DNA of 64,000 nt from Streptomyces sp. A3M-1-3 (GCF_024213665.1 NZ_JANAVP010000001.1:350363-414362); one strand, 5' to 3'. Counted from the stretch's first letter, positions 24,731 through 33,631 are shown. Made by a program: numbers and translations. The notes: generated from the sequence alone by a model not told the origin.

Positions 24731-25120
24731 GCAGTCCCGCAGTTCCGGCGACTGGTTGAGCAGCTGGCCCCTGATGGAAGTGAAGCGGGCGAGCCGCTCG
24801 TCCACCGATGAATCCAGCGGGAACACCGCCAGCCGGTGGCAGTTCTGGAATGCCAGACGTACCCCGAAGTGCCGCTGCAGCGCACCACGTATCGCGTCAC
24901 TCGCGAGGGCACGCAGAAGCTGGCCACGTGCCTGCTCGTCCGGCGGCGGCGTCTGGTTGTCGGCGAACTCTCCGCCGTCCACCTTCAGCTGTGCCACCAG
25001 AGAGCTGACCATCTCCCATGCGTAGGGCAGGGAGGTCCGGACGCAGTCGACGAAAGCGGATTCGTCGACCTCGCCTCGCTCGGCCTGTTCGAGTAGGGCC
25101 GGTGAGACGTCGAGCGACAT
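24728..25120 (-). CDS. SCO5389 family protein
   Basis: A 130-residue, mostly helical acidic protein starting MSLDVSPALLEQAERGEVDESAFVDCVRTSLPYAWEMVSSL, with a good GAGAGGAG ribosome site. The middle has DEQARGQLLRALASDAIRGALQRHFGVRLAFQNCHRLAVF. It matches a conserved Streptomyces family named after SCO5389, without known function. It is divergent from nucS across a 209-base region, a pairing I believe is conserved and that could hint at a related role. No membrane segments or enzymatic motifs are visible. Confidence 0.8.
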   Translation of the reverse strand: MSLDVSPALLEQAERGEVDESAFVDCVRTSLPYAWEMVSSLVAQLKVDGGEFADNQTPPPDEQARGQLLRALASDAIRGALQRHFGVRLAFQNCHRLAVFPLDSSVDERLARFTSIRGQLLNQSPELRDC

Positions 25121-25329
25121 GGGTTCTCCTCTCGCGACCCCGGTGACGGGGTCTTACGGGCAGGGAAGGAGGACGACGACGCAGAGTGCACGTTCGACGA
25201 CCTCCCGCTTACACGGTAAGCGCGCTGTCCGAACCGCACCAGGAGAATGCACACACAACCAGCCAATAACGAACGGGGCCTTCAGGGCGAATCGCGTGCA
25301 CCACGCCCCGTCGAGTAGCGTTGCCGACC

Positions 25330-26001
25330 ATGCGTCTCGTCATCGCCCGCTGCTCCGTCGACTACGCGGGCCGGCTCACCGCCCACCTGCCCTCGGCACC
25401 CCGTCTCATCCTTGTGAAGGCTGACGGCAGTGTCTCGATTCATGCGGACGACAGGGCGTACAAACCGCTCAACTGGATGTCGCCTCCGTGCACGCTCAGA
25501 GAGGGCGCAGGGGACGAGACGGGCGTGTGGACCGTGGTGAACAAGGCCGGCGAGAAGCTGATCATCACGATGGAGGAGGTCCTCCACGACTCCTCGCACG
25601 AGCTCGGGGTGGACCCGGGGCTCATCAAGGACGGCGTGGAAGCGCACCTCCAGGAGCTGCTCGCCGACCGAATCGAGACACTTGGTGAGGGTTACTCACT
25701 GATCCGCCGCGAATATCCCACCGCCATCGGGCCGGTGGACATCCTGTGCCGGGACTCCGACGGTGCGACCGTGGCGGTGGAGATCAAGCGACGCGGCGAG
25801 ATCGACGGCGTGGAACAGCTGACGCGGTACCTCGAGCTGCTGAACCGCGACCCGCATCTGGCGCCGGTCCGGGGCGTGTTCGCGGCCCAGGAGATCAAGC
25901 CGCAGGCGCGGGTGCTCGCCACGGACCGCGGGATCGGCTGTGTCGTCCTCGACTACAACGCGATGCGCGGCATCGAGGACGACAAGCTCCGGCTCTTCTG
26001 A
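25330..26001 (+). CDS. nucS: Mismatch-specific endonuclease NucS/EndoMS
   Basis: A 223-residue protein starting [16 protein letters not shown] at ATG 25330 (an upstream ATG at 25321 is unlikely). The N-terminal DNA-binding half is followed by a RecB-like nuclease domain with the catalytic pattern [12 protein letters not shown] then [22 protein letters not shown] (Asp, Glu, Lys of the PD-(D/E)XK type). Actinobacteria lack MutS-MutL and use NucS to cut mismatched duplexes, normally with the sliding clamp through a short C-terminal motif; here the end is DDKLRLF, a plausible clamp-binding tail. Confidence 0.95.
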   Translation: MRLVIARCSVDYAGRLTAHLPSAPRLILVKADGSVSIHADDRAYKPLNWMSPPCTLREGAGDETGVWTVVNKAGEKLIITMEEVLHDSSHELGVDPGLIKDGVEAHLQELLADRIETLGEGYSLIRREYPTAIGPVDILCRDSDGATVAVEIKRRGEIDGVEQLTRYLELLNRDPHLAPVRGVFAAQEIKPQARVLATDRGIGCVVLDYNAMRGIEDDKLRLF

Positions 26002-26023
26002 CCGGCCTCCGGGCGAACCTCGG

Positions 26024-28654
26024 TCAGGACGCGCTGCCCGAGGGATTCGTGCCGCCGCTGGACGCCCCTGAGGTCGTGCCGCCGCCCGCGCCGCCGCCAT
26101 CCGTTTCTCCGGTGGTCGTCCCGCCGGTGGTGTCTCCGCTGGTCGCGCCTCCCGCGGCCGGGTCGCCCGTGGTCGGATCACCCGTCGTCGGGCCGCCGGT
26201 GGACGGGTCGCCTGTCGTCGGGCCGCCGGTCGAGGGGCCACCCGTGGTGGGACTTCCGGTCGTCGGACCGCCCGTGGACGGCCCGCCCGTGGTGGGCTCT
26301 CCCGTGGTGGGGCCGCCGGTGGTCGGCCCACCGGTGCTGGGACCACCTGTGGTAGGACCACCAGTTGTCGGCCCGCCGGTGGTCGGGCCACTGGTCGCGC
26401 CGGGAGTGGACGGTTGGCCACCGGGCGTAGAAGGGCCTCCCGAGGACTGCCCGCTCCCGCCCGGTACGGGTCCTCCGGACTCACCGGGGCCGGCCGGGTC
26501 GGCCGGATCTCCCGGAGCCCGCGTCGAGTCGTCCGTCGGCTCGTCCGCGTTCAGGCCGCCGTCCACGCCGTCGTCTTCGTTCGCCGACTGCTCCGACGTG
26601 CCCTTGTCCGGTAGGTCGTTGCCGTCCGACGTCGCGCCGAGCGTCACGACCGTGCCCAGTACGACCGCGAGCAGCGCGCCCGCTCCCGCCGCGACCACGT
26701 TGCGGCGAGCGCCGTTCAGGAGCGTGCGGCGGACGCCCGCCAGTCCGGACGAGGCCTTGGACGAGGCCCCGAACGAGGCCCCGAACGAGGCGCCGAACGG
26801 GCCCGGCTGCCGGGTGACCAGGGGGGTCGTCTCGCCCGTGGAGTCCGGGAGCCGGAGCTGCGGGAAGGGGGACGGTATGCCGCGCGGCGGCGAGGCCGAC
26901 TCCTCGCTCCGGGCCGCCGGGACCTCCTCGCCCGCCGGGGTACGTCCGCCGAGCACCAGCCCGCCGGAGCGGTCGGCGACCAGCGCGAGCGCCCGGCGGC
27001 CGGCGACCGTGCCGCGCTTGTCGGCGAGGGCACCGCGGAGTCCGATCGAGGCCTCCAGTTCGGCGCGGGCCCGGTCCAGTTGCCCGGCGCACAGCGCCAG
27101 CACACCCAACTCGTGGTGGAAGTACGCCTCTTCGGCGACCTCGCCCGCGATCCGTGCGGCCTCCTGGCCCGACCGCAGGATGCGCTCCCAGGCGCCCCAG
27201 TGGAGGCCGGTGGCGAAGGCGGGCGCCGCGGTGCGGGCCAGCAGGACGGCGGCACTCGGGTGGCCGTCATCGTCGCCCGGTATGAGCATGCCCATCGCCG
27301 CCAGTACCGCGTCCGCCTCGGCCGCGGCCCGGCCGGGGCTGACCGAGGGGTGCCCGGTCCACCAGGCGTAGTGCTGGGCGGCGGTGTGCGCACGGTCGGC
27401 GGCGCCCTCCGCGTACCCCATGCCCTCCAGCTGGGTGGCGACGCCCTTGGCCAGCCGGTAGCGCGAGCCGACCGGGGTCAGCAGTCCGCAGCCCACCAGC
27501 TCGCCGAGCGCGGCGTCGGCGTGGGTGTCCCCCACCAGGGCCGGGAGGTGCGCCTGGTGCGGCACCTCGCCGCCGAGGGCGACGGCGAACCGCAGCGTGT
27601 CGCGGGCGGACTCGCTCAGCCGGGACGCGAGCAGGGCCACAGGGGCCGCGCCCTCAGCGAGGCTGGGCAGCGGGGCGTCGCGGCTGTCCGGGGCGTCGAA
27701 GACCCCGGGCTCGTCCTCTTCGCGTTCGTGCGTGTCCGTGCCGCGCAGCGCGTCGCGCTGCCGCAGCAGCGCACCCGCCTGGACGAACCGCAGCGGCAGG
27801 CCCTCGGACTCGAACCAGAGGTCGCCCGCCCAGCTCGCCTCCTCGTCGGTGAGCGGGCGGGCTACGGCCCGCTCCAGCAGTTCCAGGGTGGAGCTGCGGC
27901 CGAGGCCCCCGAGGAAGACCTCTTCGAGGTGGGAGTCGGCGGACGGCGCGGGAACGTCCGGCGTCGCGGCGACCAGGTAGGCGCATTCGGGCGTCGCCTC
28001 GAGGATTTCCTCGAGCGCGCTGCCGCCGAACTCCAGGTCGTCGAGGACGACGACCGCTCCGATGCCGCGCACCCTGGCCGGCAGGGCGGGCTTGTCGGGC
28101 CGGTACAGCGGGGCGTCGAAGACGGTGGCGAACAGCGCGTTCAGCAGGTCGGCGGGGCTCTGGCGGTAGCCCGAGAGCCGTACGACTCCATCGGGCGCGA
28201 GGTCCGCGCAGTCGGCGGCGACCGCGTCCAGCAGGGCCGTACGTCCGGAACCCGACGGTCCGGTGAGCCGCACCGACCGCCCGCGCGCGAGCAGCCGTAC
28301 GAGCCGCTCGCGCTCTTCCTGACGCTCCAGCAGCGGGAGTTCGGGGGCCGCGGGACCGGCCGGGATCGGCGGCAGGCCGGCGCGGCGGACGTCGGCGCGG
28401 TCCTCGGGGCCGCGCCGGGTGGGCTCGGGCGGCTCCTGACCCGGGCGGCATGGCTCTATCTCGCTGCCGTCGACGGGGTTGACCGTCAGCAGGAAGTCGC
28501 CGGAGACGAGCTGGACGACCCGGGCCGGCCCGGCAGCCGAGCTGCTGAGGGCGGGCATCGGCGGCCGCGGCGGGCTGTCCTCCACCGGAGTGCGCTCCGC
28601 GAACTCGTCGTTGTCATGGCCGTACTCTTCAGGTCCCCGGTTCTTCGGGTCCAT
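26024..28654 (-). CDS. Membrane-anchored ATP-binding (STAND/AAA-like) protein with Thr/Gly repeat tail
   Basis: An 876-residue protein from ATG 28654 (GGGGGGC upstream). Residues 1-110 are hydrophilic. An ATPase domain follows with Walker A LTGPSGSGRTALL and Walker B-like GAVVVLDDLEF, with downstream helical regions as in STAND/AfsR-like ATPases. Helical, TPR-like stretches (EEAYFHHELGVLALCAGQLDRARAELEASIG) lie near 500-540. One membrane segment (VVAAGAGALLAVVLGTVVTLG) near residue 670 leads into an outer tail of about 180 residues made of GPTTGG-type repeats. This topology puts the ATPase in the cytoplasm and the tail in the wall. Function is unknown; a signalling role is an inference. A possible -10 (TAGGGT) lies about 120 bases upstream. 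Confidence 0.75.
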   Translation of the reverse strand: MDPKNRGPEEYGHDNDEFAERTPVEDSPPRPPMPALSSSAAGPARVVQLVSGDFLLTVNPVDGSEIEPCRPGQEPPEPTRRGPEDRADVRRAGLPPIPAGPAAPELPLLERQEERERLVRLLARGRSVRLTGPSGSGRTALLDAVAADCADLAPDGVVRLSGYRQSPADLLNALFATVFDAPLYRPDKPALPARVRGIGAVVVLDDLEFGGSALEEILEATPECAYLVAATPDVPAPSADSHLEEVFLGGLGRSSTLELLERAVARPLTDEEASWAGDLWFESEGLPLRFVQAGALLRQRDALRGTDTHEREEDEPGVFDAPDSRDAPLPSLAEGAAPVALLASRLSESARDTLRFAVALGGEVPHQAHLPALVGDTHADAALGELVGCGLLTPVGSRYRLAKGVATQLEGMGYAEGAADRAHTAAQHYAWWTGHPSVSPGRAAAEADAVLAAMGMLIPGDDDGHPSAAVLLARTAAPAFATGLHWGAWERILRSGQEAARIAGEVAEEAYFHHELGVLALCAGQLDRARAELEASIGLRGALADKRGTVAGRRALALVADRSGGLVLGGRTPAGEEVPAARSEESASPPRGIPSPFPQLRLPDSTGETTPLVTRQPGPFGASFGASFGASSKASSGLAGVRRTLLNGARRNVVAAGAGALLAVVLGTVVTLGATSDGNDLPDKGTSEQSANEDDGVDGGLNADEPTDDSTRAPGDPADPAGPGESGGPVPGGSGQSSGGPSTPGGQPSTPGATSGPTTGGPTTGGPTTGGPSTGGPTTGGPTTGEPTTGGPSTGGPTTGSPTTGGPSTGGPTTGDPSTGGPTTGDPTTGDPAAGGATSGDTTGGTTTGETDGGGAGGGTTSGASSGGTNPSGSAS

Positions 28655-28943
28655 GGTCAAGCCCCCCAGATGCGTCGCGTGCCGTTGCCGTTGCCCCTCC
28701 CGGCCTTTCGCACACTCCGCTGTCGCTTCTGGTCCGGTGCCCGCCGCGAGGGTTCACCAATCGGCAGGCGACCGAACCCTAGACCTTCGGACAGTATCCG
28801 GGAACACTCGGGGTGCCGCGCGGTCCCAGACGTCACGGTCTCGTGGGGATTGCGGGTAACGCCTGCCTCACACAGGTGCTTCACAGATCCGCCGCGGAGG
28901 CTTCAGAGCTGATCAGACCTGTTCAGCCGCATTCAGCAAGCGT

Positions 28944-29267
28944 TCACACCCGCGGCAGCGACTCCGCCGCGATCCCGCCCTCGATGGCGAGGATGCGGTG
29001 CAGCCGGGTCGCCACGAGCAGCCGCTGCATCTGCGGCGGCACCCCGCGCAGGACGAGCCGGCGGCCGGTCCGGCCGGCCCGCCGGTGCGCGCCCATGATG
29101 ACGCCGAGGCCGGTGGCGTCCCAGGAGTCGAGTTCGGTCAGGTCCAGCACAAGGTCGCCGGCGCCGGCGTCGAGGGCCGCGTGCAGGACCGTACGGGCGT
29201 CCGCCGCGCTGCGCACGTCGAGGCGGCCCCCGACGGCCAGTTCGGCGTGGTCGCCCCTGATGTGCAT
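28944..29267 (-). CDS. STAS-domain protein (anti-sigma factor antagonist type)
   Basis: A 107-residue single STAS domain. ATG 29267 was chosen because GGGGAG lies five bases upstream. Core pattern: AELAVGGRLDVRSAADARTVL, DLVLDLTELDSWDATGLGVIMGAHRRA, RLVLRGVPPQMQRLL. Anti-anti-sigma factors carry a phosphorylatable Ser in D-S-x-G-L; here the motif is DATGLG, where Thr could take the phosphate, or the protein may not be regulated this way. No kinase or sigma gene is adjacent. Confidence 0.88.
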   Translation of the reverse strand: MHIRGDHAELAVGGRLDVRSAADARTVLHAALDAGAGDLVLDLTELDSWDATGLGVIMGAHRRAGRTGRRLVLRGVPPQMQRLLVATRLHRILAIEGGIAAESLPRV

Positions 29268-29329
29268 GTGTACTCCCCGGCAGGCTGCGTGCGTGCGTCT
29301 GCGTACGTCGTCTTCGAAATCTCTCAATG

Positions 29330-29359
29330 CAACTGACTGCCTCTGAGGCAGCGAAGTTG
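29330..29359 (-). other. Hairpin between paaH-like and STAS genes
   Basis: CTGCCTC-T-GAGGCAG (29337-29351), enclosed by CAACT (29330-29334) and AGTTG (29355-29359). It lies 65 bases after the dehydrogenase stop and 63 before the STAS start, so it may terminate the former or regulate the latter. Confidence 0.4.
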
Positions 29360-29423
29360 CCGTCTGTAAGCGAACCGATACCTAATTCACCCGGTGGGGT
29401 GATACCAGAGTGGCCGGTACCGC

Positions 29424-30272
29424 TCAGTGCTTGTAGAAGCCCTGCCCGCTCTTGCGGCCGATGTCACCCGCGTCCACCATCCGGCGCATCAGCTCCGGCG
29501 GCGCGAACTTCTCATCCTGCGACTCGGTGTAGATGTTGCTCGTGGCATGCAGCAGGATGTCGACGCCCGTCAGGTCGGCGGTCGCCAGCGGGCCCATGGC
29601 GTGGCCGAAGCCCAGCTTGCAGGCGATGTCGATGTCCTCGGCCGAGGCGACGCCGGACTCGTACAGCTTGGCGGCCTCGACGATGAGCGCCGAGATCAGC
29701 CGGGTGGTGACGAAGCCGGCCACGTCACGGTTGACGACGATGCAGGTCTTGCCGACGGACTCGGCGAACTCCCGTGTGGTGGCGAGGGTTTCGTCGCTGG
29801 TCTTGTAGCCGCGGACCAGCTCGCACAGCTGCATCATCGGGACGGGCGAGAAGAAGTGCGCGCCGACGACGCGCTCCGGGCGCTCTGCCACCGCCGCGAT
29901 CTTGGTGATCGGGATGGCGGAGGTGTTCGAGGCGAGGACCGTGTCGTCGCGGACGAGCTTGTCGAGCGTACGGAAGATCTCGTGCTTGACCTCGAGCTTC
30001 TCGAACACGGCCTCGACGACGATGTCGGCGTCCGCGGCCCCGTCCAGATCGGTGGTCGTGGTGATGCGCGCGAGGGCCGCCTCGGCGTCCTCGGCCGACA
30101 GCTTGCCCTTCGAGACGAACTTGTCGTACGAGGCCTTGATGCCGTCGGTGCCGCGGGTCAGGGCCGCGTCGGTGACATCACGCAGGACGACGTCCCAGCC
30201 CGCCTGGGCGGAGACCTGCGCGATACCGGACCCCATGAGTCCGGCCCCGATGACGGCGAGCTTCCTGGCCAC
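29424..30272 (-). CDS. 3-hydroxybutyryl-CoA dehydrogenase
   Basis: A 282-residue enzyme from GTG 30272, the usual length. Rossmann motif KLAVIGAGLMGSGIAQVSA binds NAD(P). Other family blocks are DIVVEAVFEKLEVKHEIFRTLDKL, SNTSAIPITKIA, GAHFFSPVPMMQLCELVRG (active-site His) and the C-terminal KLGFGHAMGPLATADLTGVDI. It interconverts acetoacetyl-CoA and 3-hydroxybutyryl-CoA. With the thiolase at 13.7 kb it can form the four-carbon units that lead to butyryl-CoA, the product or substrate of IcmA. Confidence 0.93.
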   Translation of the reverse strand: MARKLAVIGAGLMGSGIAQVSAQAGWDVVLRDVTDAALTRGTDGIKASYDKFVSKGKLSAEDAEAALARITTTTDLDGAADADIVVEAVFEKLEVKHEIFRTLDKLVRDDTVLASNTSAIPITKIAAVAERPERVVGAHFFSPVPMMQLCELVRGYKTSDETLATTREFAESVGKTCIVVNRDVAGFVTTRLISALIVEAAKLYESGVASAEDIDIACKLGFGHAMGPLATADLTGVDILLHATSNIYTESQDEKFAPPELMRRMVDAGDIGRKSGQGFYKH

Positions 30273-30421
30273 TCTTCACATCCCTTGGACTTCTTGGCCT
30301 TAACGCCTGTTTACCAACGTCTCTCCGGCGGAGATTAGCGCCCGTGAGGGGCCCGTTGGGGGGTTAGAGGTGCGAGTCACATCCCAAATCGCGGACATCA
30401 CATCGGGGCTACGCTGACCGC

Positions 30422-30994
30422 ATGGTCAATCTGACGCGCATCTACACCCGAACCGGCGACCAGGGCACCACCGCCCTCGGTGACATGAGCCGCACCGCCA
30501 AGACCGATCTGCGGATCTCGGCGTACGCCGATGCCAACGAGGCCAATGCCGTCATCGGCACGGCGATCGCGCTGGGCTCGCTCCCGGAGGAGATCGTGAA
30601 GGTCCTCGTCCGCGTCCAGAACGACCTGTTCGACGTGGGTGCGGACCTGTCCACTCCGGTCGTCGAGGAGCCGAAGTATCCGCCGCTGCGGGTCGAGCAG
30701 CCGTACATCGACAAGCTGGAGGCCGACTGCGACCGGTTCCTGGAGGAGGTGGAGAAGCTGCGCAGCTTCATCCTGCCGGGCGGTACGCCGGGAGCCGCGC
30801 TGCTCCATCAGGCGTGCACGGTCGTCCGCCGGGCCGAGCGGTCCACGTGGGCGGCCTTCGAGGAGCACGGCAAGATCATGAACCCGCTCACCGCGACCTA
30901 CCTCAACCGCCTCTCCGACCTCCTGTTCATCTTGGCGCGGGTAGCCAACAAGGAGGTCGGAGACGTGCTCTGGGTGCCCGGCGGCGAGCGCTGA
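30422..30994 (+). CDS. Cob(I)alamin adenosyltransferase, PduO type
   Basis: A 190-residue protein with the PduO pattern: N-terminal ATP-binding LTRIYTRTGDQGTTALGDMSR, then SAYADANEANAVIGTAIAL, LFDVGADLSTP, FILPGGTPGAALLHQACTVVRRAER and LNRLSDLLFILARVAN. It transfers the adenosyl group of ATP to cob(I)alamin to make coenzyme B12 for mutases such as IcmA. Its 149-base divergent promoter region with the dehydrogenase gene shows no cobalamin riboswitch that I can recognise. Only eight bases separate it from the convergent gene downstream. Confidence 0.95.
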   Translation: MVNLTRIYTRTGDQGTTALGDMSRTAKTDLRISAYADANEANAVIGTAIALGSLPEEIVKVLVRVQNDLFDVGADLSTPVVEEPKYPPLRVEQPYIDKLEADCDRFLEEVEKLRSFILPGGTPGAALLHQACTVVRRAERSTWAAFEEHGKIMNPLTATYLNRLSDLLFILARVANKEVGDVLWVPGGER

Positions 30995-31002
30995 CACCCC
31001 CT

Positions 31003-31581
31003 CTAGAGGCGCTTGGTCAGCGGCCGGGGCCGGTCCTCCTCCGCCCCGGCCGGGGCCTGCTTCGGCCAGAGCGTGTACGTGAGGGCGATCAGGCCGTGGA
31101 TACCGGCGGCCCGCCAGGCGATCCACTGCCAGGACCGCAGCGACCCGGTCTGGCCCGCGTCGCCCACGTACCAGACTGCGAGCTGGAGCAGGCCGGACGC
31201 CACCGCCGCCGCCAGGACCGTACGCAGCCAGAGCCGGCCCTCGTGCCTGGCGCGGGCCGTCCCGTACCGCGGCGCCCGGACCGGAGGCGGGCCGCCCGCG
31301 AAGCGGTGGGCGAAGTGGCCGTCGATCCACTTGATCGTGTAGTGGCCGTACGCGACGGTGTAGCCGATGTACACCGCCGCGAGCCCGTGCTTCCACGCCG
31401 GATCGGCGCCGTTCTTGAGGTCGATCGCGGTCACCACCAGCAGGACGACCTCCAGCAGCGGCTCGCACAGCAGTACGGCGATGCCGGTCCGCGGCATCTT
31501 CGCGAGGTAGCGCAGGGCGAGGCCCACGGCCAGCAGCACCCAGAATCCGACCTCGCAGATGATGATCAGCGTGACGATCAC
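31003..31581 (-). CDS. Conserved membrane protein of unknown function
   Basis: A 192-residue protein from GTG 31581 with AAGGAG before it. Hydrophobic segments include VTLIIICEVGFWVLLAVGLAL, GIAVLLCEPLLEVVLLVVTAI, the aromatic-rich GLAAVYIGYTVAYGHYTIKW and two in the second half (TVLAAAVASGLLQLAVWYV, GIHGLIALTYTLW). It resembles a Streptomyces integral membrane family I know only as hypothetical. It is divergent from the histidine kinase gene with an 89-base gap, a possible functional tie. Confidence 0.7.
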   Translation of the reverse strand: MIVTLIIICEVGFWVLLAVGLALRYLAKMPRTGIAVLLCEPLLEVVLLVVTAIDLKNGADPAWKHGLAAVYIGYTVAYGHYTIKWIDGHFAHRFAGGPPPVRAPRYGTARARHEGRLWLRTVLAAAVASGLLQLAVWYVGDAGQTGSLRSWQWIAWRAAGIHGLIALTYTLWPKQAPAGAEEDRPRPLTKRL

Positions 31582-31670
31582 GACACTCTCCTTCCGGCTC
31601 GGCTTCCAGCGTCCCGTCGGTTCCGGGCCGGATCGTCGTCACCGCTGACGAACTGCGACTGCATCCTTTG

Positions 31671-32984
31671 ATGTACCCGTCCATCCCCCCGGACGGGGAG
31701 GCCCCCGCGCGCCGCAGCGTGTTGGATGATGACGTGAACGCGCTCCCCCGCCCGCACCGCCTCGACGTCCTCATCGCGGTGACCGGACTGCTCAGCGGTG
31801 TGCTGCTGTGGGCGCTCGGGCTGCACACCGGGGCTCTGCGGCACCTACTGCCGGGGTGGACGACGCTCGTGCCGCTCGTGGTGATGGCGGCGATGGAGCT
31901 GCTGCGCAGGTCCGCGCCGAGTACCGCGGTACTCGTCGGAACGGCGGCGCTGGTCGCGGACCAGTTCACTCACGCCAGTATCGCGACGGCGGTGATGTTC
32001 ACGGACCTGGTGTACGCCGCTGTGGTGTACGGCACCCCCCTCTCGGCCCGCCGTATCCCGGTCATCTCCGGGATGGTCACGGTCGCGGTGACGATCGCGG
32101 CCCTGGCCTGGCTCCGCAGGCCCGAGGCGCTGCTCTTCGGCGTGCTGACCGGGCTTGTCTCGTTCGGTCCCGCCCTCACTGGCGCCACCCTGCGCAACCA
32201 CCGCGAGGCGGCGGAGGCGGCCCGGCTGCACGCCGAGCAGACCGCGCTGCTCGCCGAGATGGACCGCAGTCAGGCGATCGTCGCCGAGCGCGCCCGGATG
32301 GCCCGCGAGCTGCACGACATGGTGGCCAACCATCTGTCGGCCATCGCGATCCACTCCACCGCCGCGCTCTCCATCGACGAGCCGGCGACCAGCCGGGACG
32401 CGCTCGGCGTCATCCGGGAGAACAGCGTGGCGGGGCTGGCCGAGATGCGCCGGCTGATCGGCCTGCTGCGCGACAGCGGCGGCGGGTCGGAGCCGGTCGC
32501 CGCGCCCACGCTGGACGGGCTCGGCGCCCTCGTCGAACAGGCCCGTACAAACGGCTCCGCGAGCGGGCTGCGGTTCGTCCTGACGGACGGCCTCGACGGC
32601 CTCGACGGCGTCGGCGGCGTCGGCGGCGTCGGCGGCCCCGACGGCCTCCCGGCACCGGCCGCCCTGCCCGCGCCGGTCGAGATGGCCGCGTACCGGATCG
32701 TGCAGGAGTCGCTGACCAACGCGATCAAGCATGCGGCTCCCGGCGAGGTCTCGGTCGCCCTGACGCGGGGCGACCGCGCCCTGACCGTACGGGTCAGCAG
32801 CCCGTTCGGCGACCGGCCGGGCCCGCGCGCGCCCGGCTCGGGGGCCGGCCTGGTGGGCATGCGGGAGCGGGTCGCGCTGCTGGACGGGGAGTTCGAGGCC
32901 GGTCCGGTGAGCACTCCCGAGGGGACCAAGATCTGGCAGGTACGGGCGGTACTGCCCGCCGAGGAGAGGACGCCGAGCGCATGA
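31671..32984 (+). CDS. Two-component sensor histidine kinase (NarL-partner, HisKA_3 type)
   Basis: A 437-residue kinase. About five membrane segments fill residues 20-165. A HisKA_3 dimerisation domain carries the phosphorylated His in RMARELHDMVANHLSAIAIHS, followed by an HATPase with MAAYRIVQESLTNAIKHA (N box) and GSGAGLVGMRERVALL (G box). Between the domains sits a Gly/Val/Asp-rich insertion (GLDGLDGVGGVGGVGGPDGL) encoded by tandem 9-bp repeats at about 32588-32648. The stop overlaps the regulator start by four bases (ATGA). The stimulus is not predictable. Confidence 0.93.
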   Translation: MYPSIPPDGEAPARRSVLDDDVNALPRPHRLDVLIAVTGLLSGVLLWALGLHTGALRHLLPGWTTLVPLVVMAAMELLRRSAPSTAVLVGTAALVADQFTHASIATAVMFTDLVYAAVVYGTPLSARRIPVISGMVTVAVTIAALAWLRRPEALLFGVLTGLVSFGPALTGATLRNHREAAEAARLHAEQTALLAEMDRSQAIVAERARMARELHDMVANHLSAIAIHSTAALSIDEPATSRDALGVIRENSVAGLAEMRRLIGLLRDSGGGSEPVAAPTLDGLGALVEQARTNGSASGLRFVLTDGLDGLDGVGGVGGVGGPDGLPAPAALPAPVEMAAYRIVQESLTNAIKHAAPGEVSVALTRGDRALTVRVSSPFGDRPGPRAPGSGAGLVGMRERVALLDGEFEAGPVSTPEGTKIWQVRAVLPAEERTPSA

Positions 32985-33631
32985 CGATCCGGGTGCTGGT
33001 CGCGGAGGATCAGTCCGCCGTACGGGCCGGTCTGGTGCTGATCCTGCGCAGCGCCGCGGGCATCGAGGTGGTCGGTGAGGCCGCGGACGGCGAGGAGGCC
33101 GTACGGCTGGCGCGCGAACTTCGGCCGGATGTGGTGCTGATGGATGTGCAGATGCCCAGGCTGGACGGGGTCTCGGCCACCCGCCAGGTGGTGGCGGAGC
33201 AGCTGGCCGACGTACTGGTCCTGACCACGTTCGATCTGGACGAGTACGTCTTCGGGGCGCTGCGCGCGGGTGCGTCCGGCTTTCTCCTGAAGAACACGGA
33301 AGCCGGGGACCTGATCGAGGCGGTACGGACCGTGGCGCGCGGCGAGGGCCTCATCGCCCCGGCGGTGACTCGTCGGCTGATCGCCGAGTTCGCGTCGCCC
33401 CGGCCCGTACGCTCCGCGAACTCGCCCGGTCCTGCGGTGCTCGACGTTCTGACGCGACGCGAGCGCGAGGTGCTGTCCTGCCTGGGCGAAGGTCTGTCCA
33501 ACGCGGAGATCGCGGTACGTCTGGACATGGCCGAGGCCACCGTGAAGACGCATGTGAGCAGGCTGCTCGGCAAGTTGGAGCTGCGCAGCCGGGTGCAAGC
33601 GGCCGTACTGGCCCAGGAGTTGGGCGTCTGA
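32981..33631 (+). CDS. NarL/LuxR family response regulator
   Basis: A 216-residue regulator. The receiver domain (1-120) has acidic residues in VLVAEDQ, phospho-acceptor Asp in VVLMDVQMPRLDG, Thr in VLVLTTFD and Lys in FLLKNTEAGDL. The C-terminal LuxR helix-turn-helix (LTRREREVLSCLGEGLSNAEIAVRLDMAEATVKTHVSRLLGKL) binds DNA. It is translationally coupled to the histidine kinase. The chitinase gene lies 178 bases downstream but has its own promoter. Confidence 0.95.
   Translation: MTIRVLVAEDQSAVRAGLVLILRSAAGIEVVGEAADGEEAVRLARELRPDVVLMDVQMPRLDGVSATRQVVAEQLADVLVLTTFDLDEYVFGALRAGASGFLLKNTEAGDLIEAVRTVARGEGLIAPAVTRRLIAEFASPRPVRSANSPGPAVLDVLTRREREVLSCLGEGLSNAEIAVRLDMAEATVKTHVSRLLGKLELRSRVQAAVLAQELGV

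Noticed and set aside
25746..27371. Rightward open frame with GPPVVGPPV-type repeats
   Set aside because: It is the antisense of the GPTTGG tail of the ATPase gene, which has the better start and domains.
28657..28884. 75-residue leftward open frame ahead of the STAND-like ATPase gene
   Set aside because: No ribosome site or recognisable protein character; more likely leader sequence.
30273..30421. Cobalamin riboswitch ahead of the adenosyltransferase gene
   Set aside because: The region is only 149 bases and divergent, and I could not find the conserved B12-box sequence.
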